Assembly (NCBI RefSeq): GCF_007641235.1
Contig: NZ_CP038157.1
Location: 1,860,001 to 1,924,000 of the forward strand
From: Corynebacterium sanguinis
GTDB lineage: Bacteria; Actinomycetota; Actinomycetes; Mycobacteriales; Mycobacteriaceae
Reading direction: 5' to 3'
Length of the DNA stretch: 64,000 bases
A program made the position numbers and the translations under genes. Below are positions 8,280 to 18,534 of the stretch, piece after piece. Numbering within the stretch: the first letter of the stretch is position 1; the number at the start of each line of letters is the position of its first letter. The notes below the pieces were generated by a model. It saw nothing but the letters and a program-made list of their open reading frames with translations. It was not told the DNA's origin and ran no database searches.

Positions 8280-10349
8280 GTGGCCAACCCCGAGTCCTAC
8301 CGCCCTGCGCCGGGTACCATCCCCACCGAGCCCGGCGTGTACAAGTTCCGCGACGGCGCCGGGCGCGTCGTCTACGTCGGCAAGGCGAAGAACCTGCGCG
8401 CGAGGCTGAACAACTATTTCCAGCCCCCGAAGCAGCTGCACCCGCGAACCCGTCAGATGGTCTTTACCGCCGCCTCGGTGGAGTGGACCGTTGTCGCCAG
8501 CGAGGTCGAGGCCCTCCAGCTCGAGTACACATGGATCAAGCGTTTCGACCCCTGGTTCAACGTCATGTACCGCGACGACAAGACCTACCCCATGCTCGCC
8601 GTGAGCGTGGGGGAGCGCTTCCCGCGCGCGTTCTTCTACCGCGGCCCGCGCCGCAAAGGGGTGCGCTACTTCGGGCCGTACTCCCACGCCTGGGCGGTGC
8701 GCGAAACGCTTGACCTGCTCACCCGCGTCTTTCCCATCCGCACCTGCTCCAACGGGGTGTTCAACCGCCACGAGGCGCTGGGCCGGCCGTGCCTGCTGGG
8801 CTACATCGACAAGTGCTCGGCGCCGTGCGTGGGCCGCGTTTCGGAGGAGGAGTACGACGAGATCGCGCGGGGGTTTGTGGCATTTTTGTCGGGGCGCACG
8901 GATGACGTCGTCAAGCAGCTGACCAAGCGCATGAACGCCGCGGCCGCCGAGCTCGAATTCGAGAAAGCCGCGCGGCTTCGCGACGACCTCGGGGCCGTGA
9001 ACAAGGTGATGGAGCGCCAGACGGTGGTGCTCAGCCTCGGCACCGACGCCGACGTGATCGCGTTTGCCACCGACGAGCTCGAGGCCGCGGTGCAGATCTT
9101 CACCGTGCGCGACGGGCGCATCCGCGCGCAACGCGGCTGGGTCGTGGAGAAGACGGGCGACGAGCCGGGCAGCCAGGAGCGGCTGGACAAGGGCGAAGCC
9201 GACCCGGCCGTGCCGGCGCTGATGCAGGACTTCCTCGTGCAGTACTACTCGGACACGGCGGACAGGGTGAAAGAGGAGCAGGCGGAGGATGCCCGGCTGC
9301 GGGAGTCAAAGGTTCGCCGGCGCGGCGTGGATCAGGAGTCCCACGCGCCCGTCACGCCGCCGGTCGCGATCCCGCGCGAGATCCTCGTGGACACGCTGCC
9401 GGAGGAGGCCGAGGAGGTCGCCGACCTCATCGCCGAGCTGCGCGGCGGGCCGGTGGACATCCGCGTGCCCCAGCGCGGGGACAAGGCCGCGCTGATGCAG
9501 ACCGTGGGCCGCAACGCCCAGGAGGCGCTCAACCAGCGCAAACTCAAGCGTGTCGGCGACCTCACCGCGCGCTCCCAGGCCCTGCAAGACATCCAGGACG
9601 CGCTCGGCATGGAGCAGGCGCCGCTGCGGATGGAGTGCACGGACATCTCCCACATCCAGGGCACAGACATCGTTGCCTCGCTCGTCGTGTTCGAGGACGG
9701 CCTGCCGCGCAAGAACGATTACCGCCGCTACCGCATCAAGGAGGCCGCGGGCGACGGACGTTCCGACGACGTCGGCTCCATCGCCGAGGTGACCCGCAGG
9801 CGTTTCAAGCGCTACACCGAGGACAAGCTGGCCAACCCGGACGAGGAGGCCGCCGCGCTGACGTTTGCCGACGAGGCCGCCGACGTCGAGACAACCGGGG
9901 CGAGGCGGTTCGCCTACCCGCCGCAGCTCTTCATCGTCGACGGCGGCAAGCCCCAGGTCAACGCAGCCCAGGCTGTGTTCGACGAGCTCGGGATCATTGA
10001 CGTGCAGCTCATTGGCCTGGCCAAGCGCCTCGAGGAGATCTGGGTGCCCGACGACGACGAGCCCGTCATCCTGCCGCGCAACTCCGAGGGCATGTACCTG
10101 CTGCAGCAGATCCGTGACGAGGCACACCGCTTCGCCATTACGTACCACCGCCAGCAGCGCTCCAAGCGGATGCGCGCCTCCGCGCTCGACGGGGTGCCGG
10201 GGCTGGGGCCGGCGCGCCGCACCGACCTGGTCAAGCACTTCGGCAGCGTCAAGAAGATCACCGAGGCTACCAAGGAGGAAATCCAGCAGGTCAAGGGCGT
10301 CGGCCCAAAGCTGGCCGAGTCGATCTACGAGCACCTCCACCGCGACTAG
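8280..10349 (+). CDS. uvrC: Excinuclease ABC subunit C
   Basis: Makes both incisions around DNA damage in nucleotide excision repair together with UvrA and UvrB. The 689-residue protein has, in order, a GIY-YIG nuclease domain (GVYKF and [14 protein letters not shown], about 20-45), a UVR/UvrB-binding motif ([14 protein letters not shown], about 223-236), the RNase H-like C-terminal nuclease (DISHIQG near 460), and a helix-hairpin-helix at the end ([10 protein letters not shown] and VKGVGPKLA). It starts with GTG 6 bases after the membrane-protein gene. Confidence 0.96.
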   Translation: MANPESYRPAPGTIPTEPGVYKFRDGAGRVVYVGKAKNLRARLNNYFQPPKQLHPRTRQMVFTAASVEWTVVASEVEALQLEYTWIKRFDPWFNVMYRDDKTYPMLAVSVGERFPRAFFYRGPRRKGVRYFGPYSHAWAVRETLDLLTRVFPIRTCSNGVFNRHEALGRPCLLGYIDKCSAPCVGRVSEEEYDEIARGFVAFLSGRTDDVVKQLTKRMNAAAAELEFEKAARLRDDLGAVNKVMERQTVVLSLGTDADVIAFATDELEAAVQIFTVRDGRIRAQRGWVVEKTGDEPGSQERLDKGEADPAVPALMQDFLVQYYSDTADRVKEEQAEDARLRESKVRRRGVDQESHAPVTPPVAIPREILVDTLPEEAEEVADLIAELRGGPVDIRVPQRGDKAALMQTVGRNAQEALNQRKLKRVGDLTARSQALQDIQDALGMEQAPLRMECTDISHIQGTDIVASLVVFEDGLPRKNDYRRYRIKEAAGDGRSDDVGSIAEVTRRRFKRYTEDKLANPDEEAAALTFADEAADVETTGARRFAYPPQLFIVDGGKPQVNAAQAVFDELGIIDVQLIGLAKRLEEIWVPDDDEPVILPRNSEGMYLLQQIRDEAHRFAITYHRQQRSKRMRASALDGVPGLGPARRTDLVKHFGSVKKITEATKEEIQQVKGVGPKLAESIYEHLHRD

Positions 10350-10368
10350 CGCGCTAGGATGGGCAGCC

Positions 10369-11244
10369 ATGGAGACCACAACGGGCATTCGGCCGGTGAT
10401 TATCACGGGGCTGTCGGGGGGAGGGCTGTCCTCGGCCGCGAAGATCTTCGAGGACAAGGGATACTTCGTGTCGCAAAACCTGCCGCCGTCGATGATCCTG
10501 GAGCTGACCGACATGGCGCTCGCCGGCACCGCGCCGGTGGAGCACCTCGCGTTTGTCACCGACGTGCGCGCCCGCAACTTCTCCGGCTCGCTGCTGGAAA
10601 CCATCGCGTCGATCAAGGCGAAGGGCATCGCCCCGTTCGTGCTCTACCTCGAGGCGCGTGACGACGTCCTCATCCGCCGCTTCGACAGCGTTCGCCGCAC
10701 GCACCCGCTGCAGGGCGTGGACCCTCTAAGCGTCGGTATCGAGCGCGAGCGCGAACAGCTCGCAGCGGTGCGCGAGCAGGCGGATGTGATTATTGACACC
10801 TCCAACCTCTCCGTGCACGACCTGCGCCGCGCCGTGGAGGCGTCGGTAGGCGAGCTGCCGATCGATCGCCAGCACGTCACCATAGAATCCTTCGGGTTCA
10901 AGCACGGTTCGCCACGCGACGCGGACATCGTGATGGACGTGCGCTTTCTGCCCAACCCGTACTGGATTGAGGGGCTGCGCCAGTTCCGTGGCGTCGACGC
11001 GCCCGTGGCCGACTACGTGCTCTCCCAGCCGGGTGCGACCGAGTTCGTGGACAATTTCGTCGCGCTGCTCAACTCGATGCTCGCCGGCTACCGCCACGAG
11101 GGCAAGGATTTCGTCACCGTGGGCATCGGCTGCACCGGCGGTCACCACAGGTCGGTCGCCGTCTCCGAGGCCATTGCGAAGCGCCTGCGCGAGCTTGATA
11201 ACGTCGACGTTCACGTCCTGCACCGCGATCTCGAGCGCCACTAG
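10369..11244 (+). CDS. rapZ: RapZ/YvcJ-family nucleotide-binding protein
   Basis: RapZ-family protein, 291 residues. In E. coli RapZ guides small-RNA decay to control amino-sugar synthesis; in B. subtilis YvcJ is a GTPase; the role in actinobacteria is less clear. The C-terminal part has the conserved [13 protein letters not shown]. The N-terminal P-loop reads GLSGGGLSS, with Leu where the usual Lys or Arg stands. The open frame extends far upstream inside uvrC, but the ATG at 10369 preceded by AGGA gives the family N-terminus. It begins a rapZ-yvcK-whiA cluster conserved across Gram-positives. Confidence 0.93.
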   Translation: METTTGIRPVIITGLSGGGLSSAAKIFEDKGYFVSQNLPPSMILELTDMALAGTAPVEHLAFVTDVRARNFSGSLLETIASIKAKGIAPFVLYLEARDDVLIRRFDSVRRTHPLQGVDPLSVGIEREREQLAAVREQADVIIDTSNLSVHDLRRAVEASVGELPIDRQHVTIESFGFKHGSPRDADIVMDVRFLPNPYWIEGLRQFRGVDAPVADYVLSQPGATEFVDNFVALLNSMLAGYRHEGKDFVTVGIGCTGGHHRSVAVSEAIAKRLRELDNVDVHVLHRDLERH

Positions 11245-11268
11245 ACCTTAGAGCGAAGCGATTAACCC

Positions 11269-12228
11269 ATGACCACTTTCACCTGCCTCGGCGGCGGCCA
11301 CGGCCTGTACCAAACGCTTTTAGCGTGTCGACGCGCCCGCGCCGAGCACATCAACGCCGTCGTCACGGTCGCCGACGATGGCGGCTCCTCCGGGCGGCTG
11401 CGCCGCGAGCTCGGGATGATCCCCCCGGGGGACCTGCGCATGGCGCTGTCCGCGCTGATGCCCGACACCGACACCGGCCGGCTGTGGCGCAACACGCTGC
11501 AGCACCGCTTCCAGGGCAACGGCGCGATGGCCGGGCACGCGGTGGGTAACCTCCTGCTCGCCGGCTTGAGCGAAAAGGCCGGCGGCATGCAGGCGGCGCT
11601 CGACGTACTCACCACCTGGGCGGGCGCAAACGGCCGGGTCATCCCCGTGTGTAACGAGCCGCTGGAGATCGAGGCGGATGTCGCTGGGCTTGACGACGAC
11701 CCCCGGGTGTTGCGCTCCGTGCGTGGCCAGGTGGCGGTGGCGACGACTCCCGGCTCGGTGCGCCGCGTGCGCATCCTGCCGGCGGATCCGCCCGTCAACA
11801 GCGCCGCGATCGCGGCGGTCATGAACGCCGACGTGGTTACGATCGGGCCCGGCTCGTGGTTTTCCTCCGTGATCCCGCACCTGCTGATGCCAGATGTCGT
11901 CACGGCGCTCAACGAGACCGCGGCGAAGGTGATCGTCGTGCTGAATCTGTCGCCGGAGGCGGGGGAGACCCAGGGCTTTACTACCGAGCGCCACATCCAC
12001 CTGCTTTCGCAGCACGCGCCTGGTTTGCGGGTCGATCACTTCCTCGCGGACAGCAACGTCAACACCACCCCCGGCGAGCGCACCCACCTGCAGCGCACCG
12101 CGCAACGCGTCGGCGGGGAGATCACCTACACTGACGTGCGCACGGAGTCGGCCAACGAGGCCGAGCGCAACGTGCACGACCCAGCAAAGTTGGCGGCTGC
12201 GCTTCTCGCGCTCGGCGGGGCGAGTTAA
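11269..12228 (+). CDS. yvcK: YvcK-family (gluconeogenesis factor / CofD-like) protein
   Basis: A 319-residue protein of the CofD/YvcK family. In Bacillus and mycobacteria (CuvA) YvcK is needed for gluconeogenic growth and normal cell shape and binds UDP-sugars. Here it shows the N-terminal GGGHGLYQTL nucleotide-binding loop and VADDGGSSGRLR (about 36-47), then GPGSWFSS near 191. It lies between rapZ and whiA, as in most Gram-positive genomes. Confidence 0.92.
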   Translation: MTTFTCLGGGHGLYQTLLACRRARAEHINAVVTVADDGGSSGRLRRELGMIPPGDLRMALSALMPDTDTGRLWRNTLQHRFQGNGAMAGHAVGNLLLAGLSEKAGGMQAALDVLTTWAGANGRVIPVCNEPLEIEADVAGLDDDPRVLRSVRGQVAVATTPGSVRRVRILPADPPVNSAAIAAVMNADVVTIGPGSWFSSVIPHLLMPDVVTALNETAAKVIVVLNLSPEAGETQGFTTERHIHLLSQHAPGLRVDHFLADSNVNTTPGERTHLQRTAQRVGGEITYTDVRTESANEAERNVHDPAKLAAALLALGGAS

Positions 12229-12231
12229 ACT
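12226..12231 (+). promoter_or_regulatory. Candidate -10 element for whiA
   Basis: TAAACT in the context GTTAAACTGTG matches TAnAnT and includes the TAA stop codon of yvcK. It would give whiA a leader of roughly 35 nt carrying its GGAGG site. Confidence 0.35.
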
Positions 12232-12272
12232 GTGTGGACTTTACGGTGTGCAATGCAGATGGAGGTACCGCG

Positions 12273-13262
12273 GTGTCGCTAACCGCCCAGGTGAAAGACG
12301 AGCTGCTGCTGGTCGAGCACCCCTCCCAAGCTACCCGTTTTGCCGAGGCCGCGGCCATGATCCGCTTCGCCGGCGAGGTCGCTCAGACCCCGCGCGGGCT
12401 GAGCCTGTGCGCTGAGTTTTCGGAGATGCGCGTCGCTCAACGGCTTGCGGCGTCGTTACGCGAGCTATGCGACGTCGACGTGCGCGTGCAGACGCTGAGC
12501 CCGGACTCGAGCCGCCGCGACGCCACGTACACGGTCAGCGTGGTCGACGGCACCAAAGACGTGATCCGCCGGCTGAAGTTGGTGACGGTGTCGGGCCACC
12601 CGGTCGTGGGCTTGCCGCGGCACATCATCTCCGGCTCGATCGCCGAGGTCGAAGCCGCGTGGCGCGGGGCTTTCCTCGCGCGCGGCGTGCTCACCGAGCC
12701 AGGGCGCAGCTCGAGCCTCGAGGTGCTCAGCCCGTGCCAGGAGGCGGCGCTCGCGCTCGTCGGCCTAGCCCGCCGGCTCTCCGTCGCGGCGAAGACGAAG
12801 GAAACGCGTGGGGTGGAGCGGGTGTTTCTGCGCGACGGCGACGCCATCGCGGTGCTACTCAGCCGCATGGGCGCGCAGCGTACGCGCGTGAGCTGGGACG
12901 AGAAGCGCAAGAAGAAGCAGATGACCGCGAAAAGCGGGCAGCGCCTGGCCACGTTCGACGACGCCAACACGCGGCGCTCGGCGCAGGCGGCGGCGGCAGC
13001 GGCGGCACGCGTCGAGCGCGCCATGGAGATCCTTGGCGACGACGTCCCCGAGCACCTGGCTGAAGCCGGGCACCTGCGCGTGGAGTACCGGCACTCCTCG
13101 CTGGAGGAGCTCGGTCGTCTCGCAGACCCGCCGATGACCAAGGACGCCGTGGCGGGGCGGATCCGCCGGCTGCTCTCGCTTGCGGACAAGCGCGCCGCCG
13201 AGCTCGGAATCGCCGATACGCAATCGGCGCTTGCGGCGGAGGACGACGCGTCCGCGCCCTAG
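12273..13262 (+). CDS. whiA: DNA-binding protein WhiA
   Basis: WhiA controls division and development genes in actinobacteria, with WhiB as partner in Streptomyces. The 329-residue protein has an N-terminal LAGLIDADG-like fold and a C-terminal helix-turn-helix (about 275-320, with SLEELGRLADPPMTKDAVAGR). I chose the GTG at 12273 because GGAGG lies 7 bases before it and the N-terminus (SLTAQVKDEL) matches the family; an in-frame start at 12234 adds 13 unlike residues. It is the last gene before gapA and is part of the rapZ-yvcK-whiA set. Confidence 0.94.
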   Translation: MSLTAQVKDELLLVEHPSQATRFAEAAAMIRFAGEVAQTPRGLSLCAEFSEMRVAQRLAASLRELCDVDVRVQTLSPDSSRRDATYTVSVVDGTKDVIRRLKLVTVSGHPVVGLPRHIISGSIAEVEAAWRGAFLARGVLTEPGRSSSLEVLSPCQEAALALVGLARRLSVAAKTKETRGVERVFLRDGDAIAVLLSRMGAQRTRVSWDEKRKKKQMTAKSGQRLATFDDANTRRSAQAAAAAAARVERAMEILGDDVPEHLAEAGHLRVEYRHSSLEELGRLADPPMTKDAVAGRIRRLLSLADKRAAELGIADTQSALAAEDDASAP

Positions 13263-13327
13263 TACTACACAGGCGCCTGGGGCGCAAACCGGGCAAAATC
13301 GGTACCATGCGGGCACGGTCAAACAGG

Positions 13328-13337
13328 GCTACACTGG
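13328..13337 (+). promoter_or_regulatory. Candidate extended -10 promoter of gapA
   Basis: GCTACACTGG at 13328-13337 matches the corynebacterial extended -10 consensus GNTANANTNG at every fixed position, with the hexamer TACACT at 13330-13335. No convincing -35 is seen at the right distance. Transcription would start near 13342, giving a leader of about 80 nt with AAGGAG before the gapA GTG. It lies in the 159-base gap after whiA. Confidence 0.5.
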
Positions 13338-13415
13338 GACTCAACGGGGCTGCGAGGAACTCGACTCAGGAAACTTCCAGTTCCGGTAAGTGAACCGAAA
13401 CTCTTTAAGGAGTGA

Positions 13416-14435
<1,020 letters not shown>

Positions 14436-14446
14436 GCCCGGCCCGG

Positions 14447-14490
14447 CCCGGGGTGGTGCGCGCAAGCGCACACCCCGGGCTTTCCCATTT
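14447..14490 (+). terminator. Strong stem-loop between gapA and pgk
   Basis: Bases 14447-14461 pair with 14466-14479 over 14 base pairs with one bulged G and a GCAA tetraloop, followed by a T-containing tail (CTTTCCCATTT). This fits an attenuating terminator or an mRNA-stabilising hairpin that could separate gapA from pgk expression. Confidence 0.6.
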
Positions 14491-14495
14491 CTCAC

Positions 14496-14501
14496 TAGAC
14501 T
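14496..14501 (+). promoter_or_regulatory. Candidate -10 element for pgk
   Basis: TAGACT lies just after the gapA stem-loop and about 40 bases before the pgk start, leaving room for a short leader with AAGGAG. A separate pgk promoter would fit the preceding hairpin. Weak evidence, no clear -35. Confidence 0.35.
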
Positions 14502-14541
14502 CGATATGGACGCATTACACCAGCTTGTGAAGGAGACTTTC

Positions 14542-15759
14542 ATGCCACTTCAGACCATTCAGCAGCTGCTCGACGAGGGTGTCGATGGGCGCCACGTCCT
14601 TGTTCGCTCCGACTTCAACGTCCCGCTCGACGACGAGGGCAACATCACCGACGCCGGGCGTATCGACGCCTCCATCCCGACGCTCAAGGCGCTTCTCGAC
14701 GGCGGCGCGAAGGTCATCGTCACCGCCCACCTGGGCCGCCCGAAGGGCGAGTTCAAGCCGGAGTTCTCCTTGAAGCCGGTCGCCGAGGCCCTGTCCGAGC
14801 GCCTCGGCCAGTTCGTCCCGCTGGCCTCTGACGTCTCCGGCGAGGACGCCCACGAGCGCGCGAACGGCCTGACGGAGGGCGAGATCCTACTGGTGGAGAA
14901 CGTGCGTTTCGACGCCCGCGAGACCTCCAAGGACGACGCCGAGCGCGAGGCCTTCGCCGCGGAGCTGGCCGACCTCGCCGCCGACGACGGCGCGTTCGTC
15001 TCCGACGGCTTCGGCGTGGTGCACCGCAAGCAGGCATCGGTCTACGACGTGGCCAAGAAGCTCCCGGCCTACGCCGGTTACCTAGTGGAAAAGGAGGTGG
15101 AGACGCTTAACATCGTCAAGGACAACCCCGCCCACCCGTACGTCGTCGTGCTCGGCGGCTCCAAGGTCTCCGACAAGCTCGGCGTGATCGAGGCGCTGGC
15201 GCAGAAGGCCGACAAGCTCGTTATCGGCGGCGGCATGTGCTACACAGTCCTCGCCGCGCAGGGCCACAATGTGCAGAAGTCCCTGCTGCAGGAAGACATG
15301 GTCGAGACCTGCGGCAAGCTGATCGAAACCTACGGCGACAAGCTGGTGCTGCCGGTGGATCTCGCGATCGCGCCGGAGTTCGACAAGAACGCCGAGAAGA
15401 AGGTCGTGGGCCTCGATGACATCGACGAGGGCTGGATGTCTCTCGATATCGGCCCCGAGACCGCGCAGAACTACGTGGCGGCGATCAAGGACGCGAAGAC
15501 GGTGTTCTGGAACGGGCCGATGGGCGTGTTCGAGTTCCCAAACTTTGCGGACGGAACGAAGGCAGTCGCGGAGGCGATGATCGACGCGACGAAGAACAAC
15601 GACTGCTTCACTGTGGTCGGCGGAGGTGACTCGGCGGCGTCGGTACGCGCGCTCGGCCTCGACGAGGATGGCTTTACCCACATCTCCACCGGCGGCGGTG
15701 CCTCCCTCGAGCTCATCGAGGGCAAGGAACTGCCCGGCGTGAGCGTCGTGAGCAAGTAA
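14542..15759 (+). CDS. pgk: Phosphoglycerate kinase
   Basis: Transfers phosphate from 1,3-bisphosphoglycerate to ADP, an ATP-yielding step of glycolysis. The 405-residue protein has [10 protein letters not shown] (about 19-28), GRPKGE near 63, NGPMGVFE near 330 and the C-terminal GGGDSAASV. An upstream in-frame ATG at 14506 would add 12 residues, but AAGGAG 8 bases before 14542 and the family N-terminus favour the later start. It is followed by tpiA after 20 bases. Confidence 0.96.
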   Translation: MPLQTIQQLLDEGVDGRHVLVRSDFNVPLDDEGNITDAGRIDASIPTLKALLDGGAKVIVTAHLGRPKGEFKPEFSLKPVAEALSERLGQFVPLASDVSGEDAHERANGLTEGEILLVENVRFDARETSKDDAEREAFAAELADLAADDGAFVSDGFGVVHRKQASVYDVAKKLPAYAGYLVEKEVETLNIVKDNPAHPYVVVLGGSKVSDKLGVIEALAQKADKLVIGGGMCYTVLAAQGHNVQKSLLQEDMVETCGKLIETYGDKLVLPVDLAIAPEFDKNAEKKVVGLDDIDEGWMSLDIGPETAQNYVAAIKDAKTVFWNGPMGVFEFPNFADGTKAVAEAMIDATKNNDCFTVVGGGDSAASVRALGLDEDGFTHISTGGGASLELIEGKELPGVSVVSK

Positions 15760-15779
15760 GACTAGAAAGGACTTTACAC

Positions 15780-16562
15780 ATGCCTCGGAAGCCGCTTATT
15801 GCGGGCAACTGGAAGATGAACCTCGACCACCTCGAGGCCATCTCAAGCGCCCAGAAGCTAACGTTCGCGTTCCCGAAGGACGGGTACGAGTACGTCGACA
15901 TCGCGCTGACGGTGCCGTTTACGGACCTGCGCTCGATCCAAACGCTTGTCGACGGCGACAAGCTGCAGATCACCTACGGCGCCCAGGACGTCTCCCCGCA
16001 CGACAACGGGGCGCACACCGGCGACATCTCGGCCGCGATGCTGGCCAAGCTCGGCTGCTCCTGGGTGGTCGTCGGCCACTCGGAACGCCGCGACGAGCAC
16101 GGAGAGACCGATGAGCTTGTCGCGGCGAAGGCCGCCAAGGCGCTCGAGCACGGCATCAGCCCGATCGTGTGCGTCGGCGAGCCGGAGGACGTCCGCGAGC
16201 GCTCGGAGCACGTCGCCTACGTCGTCGAGCAGACCCGCCGCTCCCTGGCCACCCTGGGCACGGTGGAGCTGGGTCGCACGGTCATCGCGTACGAGCCGGT
16301 GTGGGCGATTGGCACCGGCAAGACCGCGTCGTCGGCCGATGCCCAGGAGGTGTGCAAGGCGATCCGCGAGACGGTTCGCGAGCTTGCCGACGACCCCACC
16401 GCCGACGCGATCCGCATCCTCTACGGTGGCTCCGTCAAGGTGGACACGATCGGCGAGATCGTCGGGCAGCCCGACGTCGACGGCGGCCTTGTCGGGGGAG
16501 CGTCTCTTGACGGCCAGGAATTTGCGAAGCTGGCCGCGGCGGCGGCTAACGCTGTGCGCTAG
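15780..16562 (+). CDS. tpiA: Triosephosphate isomerase
   Basis: Interconverts dihydroxyacetone phosphate and glyceraldehyde 3-phosphate. The 260-residue protein has GNWKMN (catalytic Lys near 12), VVGHSERR (catalytic His near 100) and the active-site [15 protein letters not shown] (catalytic Glu near 171). AGAAAGGA gives a good ribosome site. It directly precedes secG; in C. glutamicum the ppc gene lies between the two and is absent here. Confidence 0.97.
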   Translation: MPRKPLIAGNWKMNLDHLEAISSAQKLTFAFPKDGYEYVDIALTVPFTDLRSIQTLVDGDKLQITYGAQDVSPHDNGAHTGDISAAMLAKLGCSWVVVGHSERRDEHGETDELVAAKAAKALEHGISPIVCVGEPEDVRERSEHVAYVVEQTRRSLATLGTVELGRTVIAYEPVWAIGTGKTASSADAQEVCKAIRETVRELADDPTADAIRILYGGSVKVDTIGEIVGQPDVDGGLVGGASLDGQEFAKLAAAAANAVR

Positions 16563-16567
16563 TCGTG

Positions 16568-16573
16568 TAAGGT
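16568..16573 (+). promoter_or_regulatory. Candidate -10 element for secG (leaderless)
   Basis: TAAGGT ends 7 nt before the secG ATG at 16581 in the 18-base gap after tpiA, so secG may have its own leaderless transcript. Confidence 0.35.
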
Positions 16574-16580
16574 GTAATCC

Positions 16581-16817
16581 ATGATTCTGGCTCTAGAGAT
16601 CGTCTTGGTCATCACCGCAATCCTGCTGACGGTGTTCGTCCTGCTGCACCGTGGCAAAGGTGGCGGCCTGTCCAGCCTGTTCGGCGGCGGCGTGCAGGCT
16701 AACCTGTCCGGGTCGACGATCGTCGAGCGCAACCTGACCCGCTACACCATTGTGATCGCCGTTATCTGGATCACGTGCATCATCGGACTGAACCTTGCGC
16801 AGTCCTTCGCGGTCTAG
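16581..16817 (+). CDS. secG: Preprotein translocase subunit SecG
   Basis: A 78-residue membrane subunit of the SecYEG export channel. There are two hydrophobic segments (about 2-22 and 53-74) separated by the conserved loop LHRGKGGGLSSLFGGG. It follows tpiA by 18 bases. Its stop codon directly abuts the stop of pgl on the other strand, with no room for a terminator between them. Confidence 0.93.
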   Translation: MILALEIVLVITAILLTVFVLLHRGKGGGLSSLFGGGVQANLSGSTIVERNLTRYTIVIAVIWITCIIGLNLAQSFAV

Positions 16818-17534
16818 CTAGGGGGCAGCGTCCTCGGTGACGAAGAGCACGGTCTCTTCGCGCCCGGCGGCCCCAGCGGCCGGCCACTCTTCGGCGGAGG
16901 CGCCGCGTGCCACGTGCGCGGCCGCCTCCGCCTTTTCCGCGCCTGAAACCAGCAGCCAGACGCGCTCGGCGCGCCCGACGGCGGGCAGGGTCAACGTTGC
17001 CCGGTCGGCGGGGGGTTTTGGCGAGTCCGTCACCACGAGCGCGAGGCGCTCGGTTTCGCGCACCGCCCGGGTGTGCGGGAACAGGGAATTGATGTGGCCC
17101 TCGCCACCCATGCCGAGCAGGTGGATGTCGAAGCCCTCTGGCGCGGCAATGCCCAGGTCGCGTTCGTAGCGCCGCACCGCCTCACCCATGTCGCCGCCGG
17201 TCAAACCGTAGCCGTAGATGTTGGCCTCGGGGATCGCGACGTGCTCGAGCAGCGCCGCGCGGGCCTGGCCCTCGTTGGAGTCCACGTGCGTGACCTCAAC
17301 GTTGCGCTCGTCGCCGAAGAAGACGAAGACGCGCGACCAGTCGATCGTCACATCGCGCAGGTTCTCGAGAAAACGGATGCCGGCGGTGCCGCCGGTGAGG
17401 ACGACGCGGGCGGTGCCGTCACCGTTGACGCCACCGACCGGGTCGGCGTGGATGGCGCTGATGGTGTGGGCAAAGCGTTCGGTGGCGGCGTCGATAAGCG
17501 AATCGAGGTCAGGGAACTGTGAAACCGTAACCAT
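16818..17534 (-). CDS. pgl: 6-phosphogluconolactonase
   Basis: Hydrolyses 6-phosphogluconolactone, the second step of the oxidative pentose phosphate pathway (DevB/SOL family). The 238-residue protein has TGGTAG near 47-52, FFGDERNV near 72-79 and the family GMGGEGHINSLFP near 144. It is the last gene of tkt-tal-zwf-opcA-pgl on the minus strand and begins 25 bases after opcA ends. Confidence 0.94.
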   Translation of the reverse strand: MVTVSQFPDLDSLIDAATERFAHTISAIHADPVGGVNGDGTARVVLTGGTAGIRFLENLRDVTIDWSRVFVFFGDERNVEVTHVDSNEGQARAALLEHVAIPEANIYGYGLTGGDMGEAVRRYERDLGIAAPEGFDIHLLGMGGEGHINSLFPHTRAVRETERLALVVTDSPKPPADRATLTLPAVGRAERVWLLVSGAEKAEAAAHVARGASAEEWPAAGAAGREETVLFVTEDAAP

Positions 17535-17559
17535 GAGCGAGGGTGGGGCCTTTCGTGAG

Positions 17560-18492
17560 TTAGACGACGTGCACGTGGGAGATGCCGTCGAGCGCGTTGG
17601 CGTAGGCGGTGTCGGGGTCGAGGTGGCGCAGTTCCTCGGCCAGGCACTCCGCGTCGGTGCGCGCGGTCATGGCGACGTAGGAGTCGGGGCTGCCCGGGAC
17701 GGAGACGCGCACGCTGTGCTCGTCCATGACGGAGACGACGATGTCGCCGCGGTCGTAGGTCAGGCGCAGCTCGGTGATGGGGACGTTCTCGATGATCTCG
17801 GAGGCGCTCGGGCCCGGGCTGCGGGTCACGTCGACGCCGAGGCAGCTCGCCAACCACCCGGCGGCGATGTCGACGCTCGGGTTGTCCACGGGTCCGGAAA
17901 TGTGCACAGCGGTGATGTCCTCGCCCTGGTGGCGGTCCACGGCGGATGCGACGATTCCGCGCCACGGGGTGATGCGTGACCACATCATGTCGGAGTCGCC
18001 CTCGGAGTAGCCGTTGGACAGGCGCAGGAGCGCGTTGCCGGAGACGTTGCGGCGCGCGTTGGTGATGCGGCGCTGCGCGATGTTGCCCAGGGGCGCCTCG
18101 GCCGGGTTCGCCGGGGCGGTCGTCGGCCACCAGGCGGCGATTGGGGTGTCGGGCAGGATCAGCGGAGTGACCACGGAGTCGAGATTCTGGGTGAGCTCGC
18201 CGTGCAGGTGCATCACCACCATCTCGGAGGCGCCCGCGTCGGCGGTCAGGATGCATTCGGCATCGAGCTTCGTCGGCTCGTCCGAGTCGCCGAGCAGCAT
18301 GACCAGCACGCGGGCCGGGTGCTCCTGAGTCGCGTCGCGCACGGACAACAGGATGGAGTCGACGTCGTCGCTCGCGGCGGCGACCACGAGCAGGGTGAGC
18401 ACGCGGCCGGTGGCCATCGAGTAGTTGTCCTGCGCCTGCAGAAGGGTCGCGGTGATCTGGCGCGTCGTGGTGTCGGGGAGTTTGATGATCAT
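17560..18492 (-). CDS. opcA: Glucose-6-phosphate dehydrogenase assembly protein OpcA
   Basis: A 310-residue OpcA-family protein, required in actinobacteria and cyanobacteria for an active G6P dehydrogenase complex. It begins MIIKLPDTTTRQI and contains the conserved PIAAWWPTTAPANPAEAP segment and the RITNARRN region. It lies 42 bases downstream of zwf and upstream of pgl, the standard actinobacterial arrangement. No enzymatic motif is expected or seen. Confidence 0.93.
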   Translation of the reverse strand: MIIKLPDTTTRQITATLLQAQDNYSMATGRVLTLLVVAAASDDVDSILLSVRDATQEHPARVLVMLLGDSDEPTKLDAECILTADAGASEMVVMHLHGELTQNLDSVVTPLILPDTPIAAWWPTTAPANPAEAPLGNIAQRRITNARRNVSGNALLRLSNGYSEGDSDMMWSRITPWRGIVASAVDRHQGEDITAVHISGPVDNPSVDIAAGWLASCLGVDVTRSPGPSASEIIENVPITELRLTYDRGDIVVSVMDEHSVRVSVPGSPDSYVAMTARTDAECLAEELRHLDPDTAYANALDGISHVHVV

Positions 18493-18534
18493 CTCCGGGC
18501 CTCTTTCAATCGTCTATTCTCGGTCAAACCGTGC

